From Symsagittifera roscoffensis (Eukaryota; Xenacoelomorpha; Acoela; Convolutidae): 60,000 nucleotides of DNA. The first letter of the stretch is position 1. Each line of letters opens with the position of its first letter. The stretch spans positions 8,603,716 to 8,663,715 of the forward strand of contig NC_087067.1 of NCBI RefSeq assembly GCF_963678635.1. The letters run 5' to 3'. The notes under the pieces were generated by a model, which ran no database searches, was not told where the DNA came from, and was given only the letters and a program-made list of their open reading frames with translations. The translations under genes were made by a program, and so were the position numbers. Positions 23,894-36,900 of the stretch are shown here, in pieces.

Positions 23894-24513
23894 ACCCGCA
23901 ATGAAGTTTTATGGATATTATTCAATTATATTGGATTTTCATTGGCAGTCTCTATAAAATAACAAAAATAATCGATTATAATCGATTAAAAACCGGTTTA
24001 TAATGATACTATTTTTTAAGCAGTAAAATCCCAATATAATCGATTGTAATCGATCATAATCGATTACTTTCAACTCATTTTCAAAAACTCATTTTTTGTT
24101 TTCATTTTTTCATACTATTGTTCAACTTTAGATTGTACAACAAGGGGGGGGGGGGGGGTACGTGGGGGGGGGGGGTGTTGTACGGGGGGATTGTACGTGG
24201 GGGGTACGTCGGGGGTACTGGGGAACTGGTCAAGAATGCCGTTTTTAGGCAATTTTTGGAAAAACACTACATATTGGCCTCTTCAAAGTGCTTACATATT
24301 AGCCGCCCCTGGATGAAGTGTTCGTTCGAATCTTGTAGAAAATTGCAAAAAGTAGAGTCATTTTTTACAAAATTTAATCAATTTTAATGGATTTTATGTA
24401 CAAAAAATAATCCATTATATTGAAAACAAAAATGGATTACAGCGATTTTAATGGATTTTTATTTTTCGAAAATAATCGGTTAAAAATGGATTAGCCATTT
24501 ATACATTGCGCTA
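23894..24513. mobile_element. Fold-back element with G-tract core, family G
   Basis: The left end reads ACCCGCAATG..TTATGG. The right end, reversed, reads TAGCGCAATG..AAATGG, giving imperfect terminal inverted repeats. The arms contain many ATAATCGATT/AATGGATTA variants. The core holds 15-G and 12-G runs (24144-24158 and 24164-24175) with TGTACG between them. Length (about 620 bases) and layout match 31599-32225. No transposase is encoded, so it would be non-autonomous. Confidence 0.55.
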
Positions 24514-25917
24514 AAAACCATTTGGTTGCAAGCAATAATAATTCCTAAGTGGTCAAATTGAAAACTTCTAAGGCTCACATTTCTAAATAATCAAAGCATT
24601 ATCCGACGAAATATAAGAGTTCGGTCATAAAATATCAAAAAGAAAAATAAATTTTGTCTGCAAACTGTACATCGAGCATAAGCAACGTGCTGTCTTCAAA
24701 GATTGGAGTATCAAACTAATCTTGATCAAGTTGAAGATACGGAATTTTCCAGAGACTTTGAATTTTTATACTTGATTTGGAAATTTACTGAACAAAGTTG
24801 TTATTATTGAACGATAAGTAATGTAAGTGTTATTATTGAATATTAAATAAGCAAGCAGTTTCAGTTTAAAAAAAAACAAAAAAATGAATCAAAAATTCAA
24901 AAACATAAACAATTTCCAAAATTTTGGTTGTTTATTACACAAATAGGAGCCTGTGGAACTTCCACAAAGCAAAAATTTAAGCAGAAACAGACAGCATCAT
25001 TTTGACATGTCTCAATTGCTCAATTTTCGTGTCAGACAGTGAAGTTCAAAATTCCGAATTGCGCAAAGTTTAATACCTTTTTTTTTGCACAACATTAATA
25101 TCACTGTGATAGTTACATTCAAACTTTTAATCAAACTAGCATGTCAAATTTAAAAATGGTAGATTATCTCAATGAGAGTTTTTTGCAAATCAATTTCAAA
25201 TAAAAACTAGGAATACAAACTCAAACAAGCATGAGATTACCCTTTTTTATACAATGTGGACAGATTTTTAATTTAACAATTTATTTTACTCCTGATTTCA
25301 AGACTTACATTAAACGACCTCAAATGGCAGCTGATGGCATCCAACTCTTTTCTACAATAGCCTAACAGAATGCAATATGTCTTATCCAATTTAGTAGCAT
25401 CGTTTAACTTCAGTTCAAGTTTTAAAAATTTTTGATTCAAAGCTTAACTCAAAACAAGTGTGTTCGTCTCGAATTGAGGCTCTGAACAACTCAAAGGCTT
25501 TCTGATGTCTATGAAGTATTTTTTCGTTTAAAAGATTGAAGTTACCACAAAGAGACGGGTTTGATCTATAAAGTTAATTTAATAGTGAGCAAAACCAACA
25601 TACTGCAAACAATTAACTTATTAATGAGCAAAACCAACAATATTTTACCAAATGATTGAACAAAATAAGCGTTAAGCGAATGATTGTTTCGAAACTTGCT
25701 TGCTCTCAAAGCGAACGAAAAAAGACTCACTCCTGTAATATAATGGGATTCGGTAACCAGCTAAATTTTTGTTGTTTGCTCTAGTGTGTCTCATGGTTGC
25801 CTATCGAACTGACTGTCTGAACCAGTCCCCTCTCGTTGTCATTCGCCAAAAACTGACAAAGTTTTGAGAAACAAAAATTTTAAGTTGTCTTATTTCCAAA
25901 TTAATTTGAGGCATATC
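23962..25917 (+). repeat. Tandem duplication, first copy (1.95 kb)
   Basis: The sequence from 23962 is repeated directly at 25918-27866 with only a handful of differences. These are lengths of G and T runs, GTGTGTCTC versus GTGTCTCTC, and AAAGTTAA versus AAACTTAA. The left breakpoint falls inside the G-tract fold-back element. No gene is seen inside; open frames over the G tracts are artefacts. Confidence 0.95.
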
Positions 25918-27866
25918 ACAAAAATAATCGATTATAATCGATTAAAAACCGGTTTATAATGATACTATTTTTTAAGCAGTAAAATCCCAATATAATCGAT
26001 TGTAATCGATCATAATCGATTACTTTCAACTCATTTTCAAAAACTCATTTTTTGTTTTCATTTTTTCATACTATTGTTCAACTTTAGATTGTACAACAAG
26101 GGGGGGGGGGGGTACGTGGGGGGGTGTTGTACGGGGGGATTGTACGTGGGGGGTACGTCGGGGGTACTGGGGAACTGGTCAAGAATGCCGTTTTTAGGCA
26201 ATTTTTGGAAAAACACTACATATTGGCCTCTTCAAAGTGCTTACATATTAGCCGCCCCTGGATGAAGTGTTCGTTCGAATCTTGTAGAAAATTGCAAAAA
26301 GTAGAGTCATTTTTTACAAAATTTAATCAATTTTAATGGATTTTATGTACAAAAAATAATCCATTATATTGAAAACAAAAATGGATTACAGCGATTTTAA
26401 TGGATTTTTATTTTTCGAAAATAATCGGTTAAAAATGGATTAGCCATTTATACATTGCGCTAAAAACCATTTGGTTGCAAGCAATAATAATTCCTAAGTG
26501 GTCAAATTGAAAACTTCTAAGGCTCACATTTCTAAATAATCAAAGCATTATCCGACGAAATATAAGAGTTCGGTCATAAAATATCAAAAAGAAAAATAAA
26601 TTTTGTCTGCAAACTGTACATCGAGCATAAGCAACGTGCTGTCTTCAAAGATTGGAGTATCAAACTAATCTTGATCAAGTTGAAGATACGGAATTTTCCA
26701 GAGACTTTGAATTTTTATACTTGATTTGGAAATTTACTGAACAAAGTTGTTATTATTGAACGATAAGTAATGTAAGTGTTATTATTGAATATTAAATAAG
26801 CAAGCAGTTTCAGTTTAAAAAAAAACAAAAAAATGAATCAAAAATTCAAAAACATAAACAATTTCCAAAATTTTGGTTGTTTATTACACAAATAGGAGCC
26901 TGTGGAACTTCCACAAAGCAAAAATTTAAGCAGAAACAGACAGCATCATTTTGACATGTCTCAATTGCTCAATTTTCGTGTCAGACAGTGAAGTTCAAAA
27001 TTCCGAATTGCGCAAAGTTTAATACCTTTTTTTTGCACAACATTAATATCACTGTGATAGTTACATTCAAACTTTTAATCAAACTAGCATGTCAAATTTA
27101 AAAATGGTAGATTATCTCAATGAGAGTTTTTTGCAAATCAATTTCAAATAAAAACTAGGAATACAAACTCAAACAAGCATGAGATTACCCTTTTTTATAC
27201 AATGTGGACAGATTTTTAATTTAACAATTTATTTTACTCCTGATTTCAAGACTTACATTAAACGACCTCAAATGGCAGCTGATGGCATCCAACTCTTTTC
27301 TACAATAGCCTAACAGAATGCAATATGTCTTATCCAATTTAGTAGCATCGTTTAACTTCAGTTCAAGTTTTAAAAATTTTTGATTCAAAGCTTAACTCAA
27401 AACAAGTGTGTTCGTCTCGAATTGAGGCTCTGAACAACTCAAAGGCTTTCTGATGTCTATGAAGTATTTTTTCGTTTAAAAGATTGAAGTTACCACAAAG
27501 AGACGGGTTTGATCTATAAACTTAATTTAATAGTGAGCAAAACCAACATACTGCAAACAATTAACTTATTAATGAGCAAAACCAACAATATTTTACCAAA
27601 TGATTGAACAAAATAAGCGTTAAGCGAATGATTGTTTCGAAACTTGCTTGCTCTCAAAGCGAACGAAAAAAGACTCACTCCTGTAATATAATGGGATTCG
27701 GTAACCAGCTAAATTTTTGTTGTTTGCTCTAGTGTCTCTCATGGTTGCCTATCGAACTGACTGTCTGAACCAGTCCCCTCTCGTTGTCATTCGCCAAAAA
27801 CTGACAAAGTTTTGAGAAACAAAAATTTTAAGTTGTCTTATTTCCAAATTAATTTGAGGCATATCA
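25918..27866 (+). repeat. Tandem duplication, second copy
   Basis: This is the directly adjacent second copy. The junction reads ATATCA|CAAAAATAATCG and the far end reads ATATCA|TTGGG, so the repeat ends at the same base on both sides. Near-identity means a recent event, or an assembly that placed two alleles in tandem. Confidence 0.95.
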
Positions 27867-28049
27867 TTGGGTCTTATTAAAGTAATGAGACACTTAAAAC
27901 ATCTTTTTTTTAACTTTACAGAGCAATTGGGTGAAAAAACATAAATTAAAATGAAAAAAAAATCATGTCTTTTTTTTACTATTTCAACAATTTTTTTTAC
28001 GCTAAACTCTTTAATTGGTCTCATTGAGAAGTGGGAACATTACAAAGCC

Positions 28050-28620
28050 AAACTGTGCACTAGATAGGCGCACAATTTTGTGTCTGTATGTTCCTGGATT
28101 CCAGAGACAAGTCGTTAAACATGTTCCAAAATGTAAGTGGATTCCACTTACAAATTTGCAGTGAGTTCCGCGTACAAATACCTGTAACAAAAACTTTGTC
28201 GGCCCATTGATTTTTTTGCGGATTTCGCAACGAGCGAATATAGGTAGTTCGCAAATTTAAGTGTATTTCGCAAATTTATGCGGATTCCGCTTACAATTTA
28301 TGGATTCCGCTTACAATTTGCGGATTCAGCTTACAGTTGCGGATTCCACGACAGCTGAAGTTAAATAAACACATATAATTATTTTTGTTCATGGATTCCT
28401 CAAACTGGTTCCGCATTCCACACATTTTGCTGCGGATTCCGCAAAGTTGCCTGTTTTTGGAGCGATTTTGAGCAACACAGTGTTTAAGCTGTTTGTCCGT
28501 GGAACCCAAAACAGCAGAGAAGATTTTAAAAATAGCAATGTTGCGGATTCCGCGACAAATCTGATTTTTGCCTGTTGCAGAACCCGCTTACAATTCATAA
28601 AATGCACAGTTTTGCCTCGT
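28050..28620. repeat. GGATTCCGCTTACAATT minisatellite and related repeat
   Basis: It starts with AACTGTGCACTAGATAGGCG and CACAATTTTGTGTCTGTA, a phrase also found at 37562-37645 (minus strand) and 42566-42630. Then units of about 20-23 bases with the core TGCGGATTCCGCTTACAATT repeat, best preserved at 28275-28350 and scattered to about 28590. Frames on both strands arise from this repetition. Confidence 0.65.
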
Positions 28621-29323
28621 ACTGAACATTTTGGGTTTCATCCTGATATACGTCTAGCTTTTTTGGCATCAAGTAGCGTAACAATAAGACCAAATAAGTT
28701 ACCTCAGTTCAGTTTGGATTCAATTTTAGACAGTTTTATTCGACGTTCATGCGGTAAGATACAGTAACCACACTTTACCAATCCAAAGTTGGTGAAATTA
28801 TTTATGTTTAAGCACTTGTAATTTAACAAGAAAATATTTTCAGGCAAAGTAATTTTCAAATTTTGAACTCAACGCATTCCTATATTTTAGAATTTTGAAA
28901 ACGTCTCAAAAACTGGTTGTTAAAACTGAAACTCGTCCGGAAAATTTACACAGAGTAAGAAAATTCTTTTTCAGTTGTCGGAACAATCATAAAGCCTTTC
29001 TGTTTTGTAATATAGAAAGATTATGTCAATCTCAGTTTATATTGGGAATTATTCATCTTTTTTTGTTAGAAAAAAAAACGTTTTGAAGATATCGTTTTTG
29101 TGCGGGGTATGAAACTTACGGGTCAATTAAAATCTATGAATAAAAGCATTTTCAAGGTAGAATACTAATTAAGTCTTTCTCGTACCTAAATTGACATGAA
29201 TCTGAGGCATGGAATGACATTTCTGATTTGAGAACAAAAGATAGTAGAAGACTGAAAAAACGCTTTGTTGTTTTCTCTTCGATTTGCAATCACGACTGAC
29301 GTGGCACTAATATCCGACCATGC
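28621..29323. other. Non-coding stretch, nothing recognised
   Basis: Only short or non-ATG frames. No receptor-like exon and no RNA gene. Confidence 0.5.
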
Positions 29324-29431
29324 TGATTGCCTCAAGAGCATACGCGAGTAAAAATAATCATAATCATACTTGTGGATTCTGCTATTCGCAGGGGATCTTT
29401 GAAAGACGATCCAGCTTGTCTAAGGATCGTC
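29324..29431 (+). ncRNA. Possible structured RNA element, copy 2
   Basis: This copy matches 8211-8310. It shares TGATTGC, then TTGTGG, then CTGC-TATTC-GCAG (29379-29391), GGGATC, TGAAAGAC. It then has a perfect 8 bp hairpin: GACGATCC (29405-29412) pairs with GGATCGTC (29424-29431) across AGCTTGTCTAA. Compared with copy 1 the stem has a G-C to T-A exchange on both sides. The overlapping 73-codon frame starting at 29320 is not conserved in copy 1. No RNA family is recognised. Confidence 0.35.
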
Positions 29432-31598
29432 AGTTTCTCTCATTTCCCTATATTCTTTCCACAGATTGTGTTATTTTGATGAGCGCAGCTCTTTTTTTCT
29501 GCTATTGGCTGTTTTTTTTTGCGTCCAGTAAACTCACATAGTACTACTGTTGCAAAGAAAGTTGGTCAGGCTGTAGTAGAAAGAAAGCTACAGATCAATT
29601 AGGTATTCGTCCTCACAGACTATCATTGCCATTGCCGGTGATCAAATACACAATCTGAAGACAACGAAGTGAACTCCCTAACACTACGATAAGAGCCTTT
29701 TAGCCATATTTCTGCTATCCACTCTTACGTCTGGGAAGAAGGGTATCGAGAATAATCACTCAAACATTTGATCGATCCAACTTCATGATTATTGGTTGTT
29801 TTATTGGAAAAAAAATTAACACTCAAAAGCAGTAGTAAAATCAATGAGGAGAAACTAGAATTCTAAACTACAAATAAAATCTTGAGAAAATATTAGCGAC
29901 AGTAGCGGGTTTACTAGCAAATTTAGCAGTGGAGATCCACTTATGATTTCAATTTCTTTATAATGCCGCCTTATCAAAACAATACATTCATTATTCAATT
30001 ACCCTATCAAATTGCGGAAGCAGTTTTTGGCAAAAAAAAAGTTTTCATGAATATTCAAAATAACTTCAAACTATTTTTGCCAATATTTTCCAAGTTTTAA
30101 CAATAACCCCACACAGGTACAAACTGAAAATTTTTGGATCTAATAATTGAAAACCTTTGGATCAACTTGTATGCTTCGTTTCAATTTATGAATGATACCC
30201 AGCCGGATTAATTTACAGCCTATGCTACGTGTTAACAGATAAAAAAACAGTTTGCAAACCCCATAATTTCACGAAAGATTAATCCCAGGCAAAACTTTCA
30301 TTTTGGCGTTAATTCTGTAATATATTCTAGATATTAGAGGAAAATATAGAAAAAACGAAAAAAAAGGTCGCAAAAAGACTAAAAAAAACTTTTAATCAAA
30401 ATTGAGAAATAAATAGATTTCTTTTTATAAATATTGCTGATAAAAACTGACGGATTTATGGTCATCTCATTGTTAAAAGATTCGGCTAAAATCTCGGTTG
30501 AAACTCAACCTACCTGCATCCAAGTTAGGCTTAAATACTCGATACTCGATTATAACTGATTATTATGCTGAATTAAGGAAATTTTTAATTGGTTATATTT
30601 AACAAAATTACCTGTTTAAAGGATATATGATTCATTATATTTGTCAATTTTTCCAAAAATTTATATTCTCTTTCTGTCTATAACAATACATATTAAAAAA
30701 ATTGATTAATTTTCATACAAGAAAACTCATTAAATCTATTATAACTGCTTATGGTCGATTATAATATCTCATTTTGTCTAAATCCTGTCATAAGAAAATA
30801 TAAATTGTTATAACTTATGGGTTATTATTTTTTTGTCAATGACAAACATCTATAAAAACAGAGGTTTTGTCACATTTTGGTTGATCTGAACACAAAGTTT
30901 TATCACGAAACAAGAGTTTCATAAATATCGCTTCTTGTTAGTTTAAAGGTTCCCGCGGTAAGAGAAAATTAACTCTTCCAAATTAACATAGTCGCGAAGC
31001 TAAAGCAATGGGCTGATATAATGGTGATTTATAAATATACAATTGCTAAACTAAATATACATGAAATAACTCTAATCAAAACGATTTGAAAAAAATTTGA
31101 ATTATATTTGATTTGAAAGTTGCTCAAACGATTTTCAACTTTTCACATAAATCAACGTCTAAAAAAGCAAAAAATAGAATCCATTTAAATTCAAGGTCGA
31201 ACACAAAAAGGGCAAGTAGAAAAGGGATTATAATCAATTAGAATAAATCAAAATGGAATTTTTGTGCGTAGGAAATCAATTACAAAAAATGTTTTTTAAA
31301 TAATAATTATAATCGATCATAATTGACTCGAAAAAAAGATGGACTGATAAATGATTTCAACTTACTAAAAGTATAATAATAATTACGTAAAATTTGCTTT
31401 TAAAAAGAGAAATTAGAATCAACTATTATTTGAAAATTTTAGGTTATTTCTCAATTTCAGTTAGGCTGTTAGTAAAATTTTATAATAATGGATTACTACT
31501 AGAAACTAGATGCAGGTACGTTTTTTGTTGAAAACGCTTTTGGTAAAAATCTTAAGACATTGATTTTGCTTAAAAAAGTACATTTTCAAACTAGAAGT
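29432..31598. other. Non-coding stretch with a partial family F remnant
   Basis: No gene. Around 30200-30300, ATTTACAGCCTATGCTA and CAAACCCCATAATTTCACGAA resemble the middle of family F (compare 49790-49820 and 56570-56610). ATAATCGATT-like words are frequent between 30530 and 31400. Confidence 0.4.
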
Positions 31599-32225
31599 AC
31601 CCGCACCGAGTGCCCATGGATCATAATCGATTATATTATCATAATCTGGTCAGTATCTATAAAATACAATAAAATCGATTCTAATCCATTATCTTCGTTT
31701 ATAATCCACTAAAAATCGATTACAATCCTTTTTATATATTTTATGGCAATATATTCAACTATAATCGATTTAAGTCAATTTTTTTGAGAAGATATTCATG
31801 AAATTTTCAATTTTTTTTCAAAATTGTCTCATTTTCTGTTTAGTGCAGTTGCTACGTATTACGTTTCATAAAATGTTACATTCCACACTAAAAATTATAT
31901 TTTTTTCTCTTCTTTTTAATTTCATCATCGCAGTTCAACACACACTGGGGGGGGGGGGGGGTATGGTTTGAACGGTGTTGGGCAGGTTTATGATTGACAC
32001 TACCCCCCCCCCCCAGTTAATTAAAATGGATTATAATGGTTCATAAAGGATTTTTAGTTCAAATATAATCGATTTTAATTGATTATCTTGGTAAAAATAA
32101 TAATTTTCACCGCAAAAAATAATGGAATGTAATCTTTTATTATCTGAGTAATGGATTATAATGGATTATTTTTGTCTCGGGAATCCATTATAATCGATTA
32201 AAATCCATGGGCGCTCGGTGCCGGT
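31599..32225. mobile_element. Fold-back element with G/C-tract core, family G
   Basis: Terminal inverted repeats are clear: ACCCGCACCGAGTGCCCATG at 31599 matches the reverse complement of the right end (ACCGGCACCGAGCGCCCATG), with 3 mismatches in about 24 bases. Both arms continue as ATAATCGATTATA-like sequence, so most of the unit could fold back on itself. The core has a 15-G run at 31947-31961 and a 12-C run at 32003-32014. No coding capacity. I could not define a target-site duplication. Confidence 0.7.
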
Positions 32226-32965
32226 AAGAACAGCTTTCTTAGAATTCCAGTTTCAATGAATTTGTCTGTATTATTGTGTCGTGCATGAAATTACAGTTGT
32301 GAGACTTGATAATGAATATGATTAAAAATGACCTCTCCGATTGTGATCGGGGGCAAGGGGGACGGACACGAATTCGTTCCCAACCGTAGGAGAAATGTTG
32401 TTTCTTTTGTTTCGGCGCTAATTGGTCCTCATTATTACATAGATGATTATCAGCCTATTGTTCTTTCGTGACATTTAAGCTCGCATATCGAATTCGCGGT
32501 AAAAAAAAAAAATAGATTTATGCATCATTTTTGACGCTCAATTAACATTATGACGTTCAGTTAAATCGAAAAAATTGGTTGACCTTCATAAAAATGTTGA
32601 CATTTATACAATTCCATTAACGGAGTCTATGAAAAATTGCTTATCATACAATTCCATTAACAAATGTCAAATTATATCAATTAAGTGAAAAAAGTAGCTG
32701 TTTTAGCTTTTATTTTTTATGTCTTTTTATCTGAAAACTGTCTGGTAGATCTAATCCAAAATGTTTTAAAGTTATGATTACATAGTCTGAAGTTGTGTGA
32801 AAAACTTGCCATATCAGGAAAAAATTGTCTAAATTATCTTCCAAGTGTTATAGATATGTAGACAAATAAAAAATTGAAAATTCCCCCCTTTTCAAGGTGC
32901 AAGCAGTAACGAAAACCCATCCTCTGTAAAGAACTAATTTAACAGCGTAAGAAAAAGCGGAATTA
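32226..32965. other. Non-coding with GCTTATCATACA phrase
   Basis: No gene. The phrase TTGCTTATCATACAATTCCA occurs at about 32637, and a related TTGACATTTATACAATTCCA lies about 50 bases upstream. Confidence 0.5.
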
Positions 32966-33923
32966 GCCCGCATTGGAGATCCATGATTAAAAATCGATTT
33001 TAATTGAGTTTCCTTGTCAGTGTCCACAAAAGTGAAAACAAATCGATTATAATCAATTAAAAATGGATTATAATATAACTATTTTTCGAAGGAACAAAAT
33101 CCTTTTTTCATCCATTATACCGATTTTTTTTCTTCACTTTTTTGGACACTGACAATGAAAATAAATTATAATCAATTTATTTCCACTCTAATGAGATGCG
33201 AATGGGGGGGGGTTGTTCACGTGAGGGTTGTTCAGGTGGGGGAGTTCAGGGGGTTCAGTCGGGTGGGGGTGGGTTCAAGTGGTGGGGGGGGGGGGGGTTT
33301 GAACAAAGGGGCAAACGTTAGGGGGATTGAAGGGGAGCAAAGGGGCAAACGTTAGGGGAGGGGGAGAGCTTAACGGAATCTTTGGCTCTTTTTCCTTTTC
33401 CCCCCACCTCACATGAGCATCAATTTTATGGTCTAACGAGTGATTTTACAACATAACTAAAGAAGACCAAATATGTTTGTCATGACCTAATTTAGTCGCA
33501 TGTCAATTTTCATGACAATCGGACAATGCGAACAGTATTTTTAATTATAAAAAAATGCAGGTGGGGGGGAAAAGAAAAAGAGCCGAATCTTTTTACAAAT
33601 TGAGTTAAGGTTTAGAAATGGATTTGGCCGTACACTCGCTTTGCAAAGTTTCCGCATAACTCAATTGATAACGACGCGCAAAACAAAATAAAGAGGAAAA
33701 AAATCCAGTTTAATGTGATTTCCTACTTACTATAAAATCCATTTTAATGGATTTTAAATGAATTATAATGCATTTCGTTTCGGCGGGAAAAATAGATTTG
33801 AATCCATTTTAATCCAATTTTGTTTTCTGAGAATATAACATGGGAATCAATTATATTTACAACATTTTAGACCCCGAAAATCCATTATAATCAATTTGTT
33901 TTTATTTTTCTTAAATGCGGCAG
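32966..33923. mobile_element. Probable diverged family G element
   Basis: It has the same ingredients as 31599-32225: a GCCCGCATTGG-like left end, ATTATAATCAATT arms on both sides, and a G-rich core with GTTCA spacers and a 14-G run at about 33284-33297. The right end (AAATGCGGCAGG) gives only a weak inverted repeat. An 80-base phrase GGGGCAAACGTTAGGGG repeats twice inside (about 33308 and 33341). Confidence 0.45.
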
Positions 33924-36900
33924 GTGCGAGTTACTCGTCTTTCAAAGGTATAAACTAATTTGAAGCCTGTTCATCTTTCAAAGGTTTAAGCTATCTTTCA
34001 GTCAAATTCACCATTTTCAGCTTAAAAAACACATAGTAAAACTTGATGATAACCAATTTATAATTTAGAATGATGTTTTAGTGTGATTCTGTTAGACATT
34101 CTGTTATGATTTCTGTTTAGATATAGTTTTTTAGATATATTTGAGAAACTAATGAAGATGAAAAACAATTCTTACAAATTATCGTAGGCATTCATTAGTA
34201 CCAAAAAAATCAGAAATTCGACCACCGTTTGAGTTTTTTGCATGCCATGACAGTTCATTGTATTTTTTTAAATTGGGCTTCATACCCATTGAGGCAAAGT
34301 GTTTTGGTTGCTGAGTTATGTCTGAAATGTGTTTTTTGCTTGCACGTTGAAACAAGTCAGCCGGGTTGACAAAAAAAGCTAGTCATACAGTTTCCATATA
34401 TGGAAAAGTTTGAATCTTACACTTTTCATGCTATTCCATAAGTTTAAAAAACGGCAAAAAAATCTGTGAGTAGTGAGTTTCCATACATAGAAGTTCGATA
34501 AAACAAAAAAAATGTTTTTTTTTTTACAAAAATTTCTCACAAACTTTTTGGCTGCGTTCATAACCAAGTACAAGTGAAATAGACCCTGGATTACTCAAAA
34601 CTAGAGTCGTTATAAGTTTGACTGTCTTTAATGTACAATGCAATGGATACAATCTTAATAAAGATTACTTACACAGCCACTATAATGGAAGTATCAAAAT
34701 TAAAAAGTTGTTCAATTTTGGATTGAAATTTTAATTACTTTTGAATCAAATTGATCAGTTTATACATAAACATGCCATACAAAGAAAATGGACGTTATGG
34801 GTGTTTTTGAAAACGAAAAAAAAAGATTTTTTTCTTGTGTGTTCATAAGGAATACTTTATGAACACACAATAATAAATTTTGCATGCAAAAAAAATTTCT
34901 GAAAATTTATTTTTTGTACAAAAATTGACTTCCGGTTGAAAAACATAATCAAACAATTTCAAATTTGAAAAAAAAGTAATTTCTCTTCCTCAACTTTTCA
35001 TATATAATTTTGACGGTTATTTATGTCGATACACCGATTTTTATGCCATAACAAGAAACAAGTTCTTATAAAATCAATTACATCAATTTTCCAAAAAGTA
35101 TGTGAAATTTCTTTGGCAAGCATTTTTTCATTGACTTAGTTTCCGGAATTGTATGTCTATATGTTTCGGTCTATGGAGGTCAACTTGGCCAAAACATTGG
35201 ATTTTTTTTGAGCCGCACAATATGTTCTGCTCTAATTTTTCTCGACAGTTCGTGTCTTTTCTGTTATACGGCCCAAAAAGTTTTCTTTAAGCCTTTTTGA
35301 AAATTTGATCTTGATGCTAAAATCTGATTGGTTGAAATGTCTATCAGCGAGGAGCTCAATTAATAGTCTGATATTTTGGGTCGTATAACAGAAAGGACCC
35401 GGCAGTTCTAATTGATGCTGGTTTTCAGTATTTAAGTTTTTTTGCCACATATTACTAAATTATTTAGAAATTTTTGTTCAGTAGATTTTTGATTTCGTAG
35501 TTTAGCATTTTGGTTACCAACTGCTGAATCGACAAACAACAACTATAAGTTTTTATACAAAGACACATAAAAATTATAACTTTTGCTTGCTTTTGCTCTA
35601 AGTTCTGCTTTTGGAGAGTTTTGGGTTTTTGCTGTCTTTTGAAACTCAAAAAAAATTTAACCAAAATTATTCTATTGAAAAATAAATGAAGAGCACTTCT
35701 TTGCAAAAAAAAAATTGAATGTCAATTTTTTTGCCGGAAAACTGGTCAGCATGTTAAGATTATTGACAGAAAATGATAAATCTGTTTTAATCTAATTTTA
35801 AAGCCTTTAGGACTAATTGTAGACTTCAAATCTAAAAAAACTAATTTAGGAGTGCTTTAGAACTAGAACTTTGAATTAATTAAAAAATTAATCTCAATTT
35901 TATTCTTTGCAGACGAAAAATTTGTTATCGAAAGATGTATGTTATTTTTGATGTTAGTGATGATGCTAAATTGTTTGCAATGACTTTTGTTTAGTCAACG
36001 AGCTTTAAAAACATCGAAGGGTTTTAAACTGTTAATTTAGATTTCTCAATAATCTTTGTTTTTCAGAAGGAATTTTATTATATTTTCTATGATTGAATTC
36101 TTTTATAATTGTTTGCCTAATCTTTTTTAATGTCGCTACAAAAAATTGCAGGAGTAGTCGAGTTTGAGATTTAAAAAAGTCAGAGATACGACGAAGAACA
36201 TTCCGGAAAAAATTGATTTTTATGAATACGGTCAGAATTTCTACTTTTTAAAAACCCTGACAAACACGTATCCTTGGTTTGTGAAAACTTTGACAAAAAG
36301 AACGAAATGATCCAACAACGGGAATGTGCTTCATAGCGATGTTTACCTTCAAAAATAAGCGAAAATGGATACCAATAAAGTTAGAAATAATGAAAGCAGA
36401 CAAGCACATCTGCCTTGACTGTTTTCTAACCAGACTGCTCATCCATAGCGGTAATTGAGCCTAAATAGCTAAGATAATACATGCAACCTACTTTTGGTGA
36501 AATTCTCAAAAATTTGAAACCGTTTTTGGGCAACCCAATGCCGTAGCTCCTTCCATGTCTTTGAAAGTAGGCGGAACCAAAATCCTGACAAATTATTTCC
36601 AATTTTAAGAAACATTTTTTCCTAAGCGATCCTCCTTGAGAACTATTTTTTCTTTTATAATTACCTATATAAATAATCCCATATAATTCTCAAAACAACG
36701 AAACCTGAAAATTTTAAATCAAATTTGTTTTGCTTGAAACAAACTGATAAATTTTAAAAATCTGAAGTGGAGAAAGAGAAAACAATTAATTTATTTTTGT
36801 TTCCAGTTTTTGTCTCTGAACCTCAAAACAAATCATCAAAAATTGGTTTACAAAAACTAATTCTAACAATTTCTCCATTTTCTGTTTCAATGGTATTCCC

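Noticed and set aside
24118-24387. Glycine-rich frame over G tracts (also at 26074-26336 and 33155-33355)
   Set aside because: GGG codons are produced by homopolymers whose lengths differ between the duplicate copies.
28895-29086. Possible exon after TTTTTCAG at about 28970
   Set aside because: The frame contains no TM3-TM4 motifs (no E/DRY, no W4.50) and does not extend exon 1a.
29320-29541. 73-codon ATG frame
   Set aside because: It overlaps the hairpin element, and the frame is not kept in the related copy at 8211.
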